Positions 5,213 through 5,236 of a stretch of DNA of 5,236 bases are shown here, in pieces. The notes under the pieces are model-generated. The model was not told where the DNA came from and did not search any database. It was given only the letters and a program-made list of their open reading frames with translations. Every line of letters begins with the position of its first letter. Position 1 is the stretch's first letter. Origin of the DNA: an uncultured Gemmatimonadota bacterium. Its GTDB lineage: Bacteria > Gemmatimonadota > Gemmatimonadetes > Gemmatimonadales > Gemmatimonadaceae. The position numbers and the translations under genes were made by a program. Location: the NCBI GenBank assembly GCA_946479995.1, contig CAMLIU010000162.1:1-5236 (forward strand), in the 5' to 3' direction.

Positions 5213-5236
5213 GCCCAGAAGGCCAGAAGGCCAGAA
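5213..5236. repeat. 8-base tandem repeat (GGCCAGAA) running off the right edge
   Basis: Three consecutive 8-base units are visible: GCCCAGAA (5213-5220, one mismatch), GGCCAGAA (5221-5228) and GGCCAGAA (5229-5236). The array continues to the last base, so its true length is unknown. It lies in the region upstream of the phosphoesterase start (43 bases from the ATG to the first unit) and reads as TTCTGGCC repeats in the direction of that gene. It may be an intergenic simple repeat prone to slippage, or part of a larger array outside the window. Confidence 0.7.

Overview
The window reads as chromosomal DNA from a GC-rich, diderm bacterium. Coding regions have strongly G/C-biased third codon positions. 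Two short proteins carry lipoprotein signal peptides ending in Leu-Ala-Ala-Cys, and one enzyme has a classical Sec signal peptide. The gene mix and the style of the small lipoproteins (LAAC box, then a Pro/Ala-rich or Cys-rich tail) remind me of Gemmatimonadota. That placement is inference and could not be checked here. No insertion sequence, CRISPR array, tRNA, rRNA or prophage gene is visible.

Layout. Positions 1-145 (minus) hold the first 48 codons of a TerC/Alx-type membrane protein that runs off the left edge. Divergent from it on plus are an exported YtcJ-like amidohydrolase (222-1934), a cysteine-rich lipoprotein (1931-2395) whose start overlaps the amidohydrolase stop by 4 bases, and after 86 bases a HIT-family nucleotide-binding protein (2482-2994). 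The first two are almost certainly co-transcribed and translationally coupled; HIT may be the third gene of the same unit. A 251-base gap follows (2995-3245). It holds a stem-loop next to the HIT stop, a promoter-like element, several smaller inverted repeats and a very strong hairpin (3183-3226). Together these could mark a short structured RNA or a structured leader. A small HNH endonuclease (3246-3656) comes next.

A 17-bp perfect hairpin (3671-3719) separates the HNH gene from the converging minus-strand block. In transcription order that block is a free-standing LigD-type 3'-phosphoesterase with a long Lys/Ala tail (5170 to 4343), then a proline-rich lipoprotein (4238 to 3750). The right edge ends in a short tandem repeat (5213-5236).

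Functional links. The phosphoesterase points to DNA end-processing of the non-homologous end-joining type, but no Ku or ligase gene is in view. The amidohydrolase and its coupled lipoprotein probably act together in the periplasm or envelope; their substrate cannot be read from sequence. The remaining genes look like ordinary neighbours. I see no clearly new multi-gene system. The best candidates for a closer look are the 3048-3232 putative RNA and the tailed stand-alone phosphoesterase.
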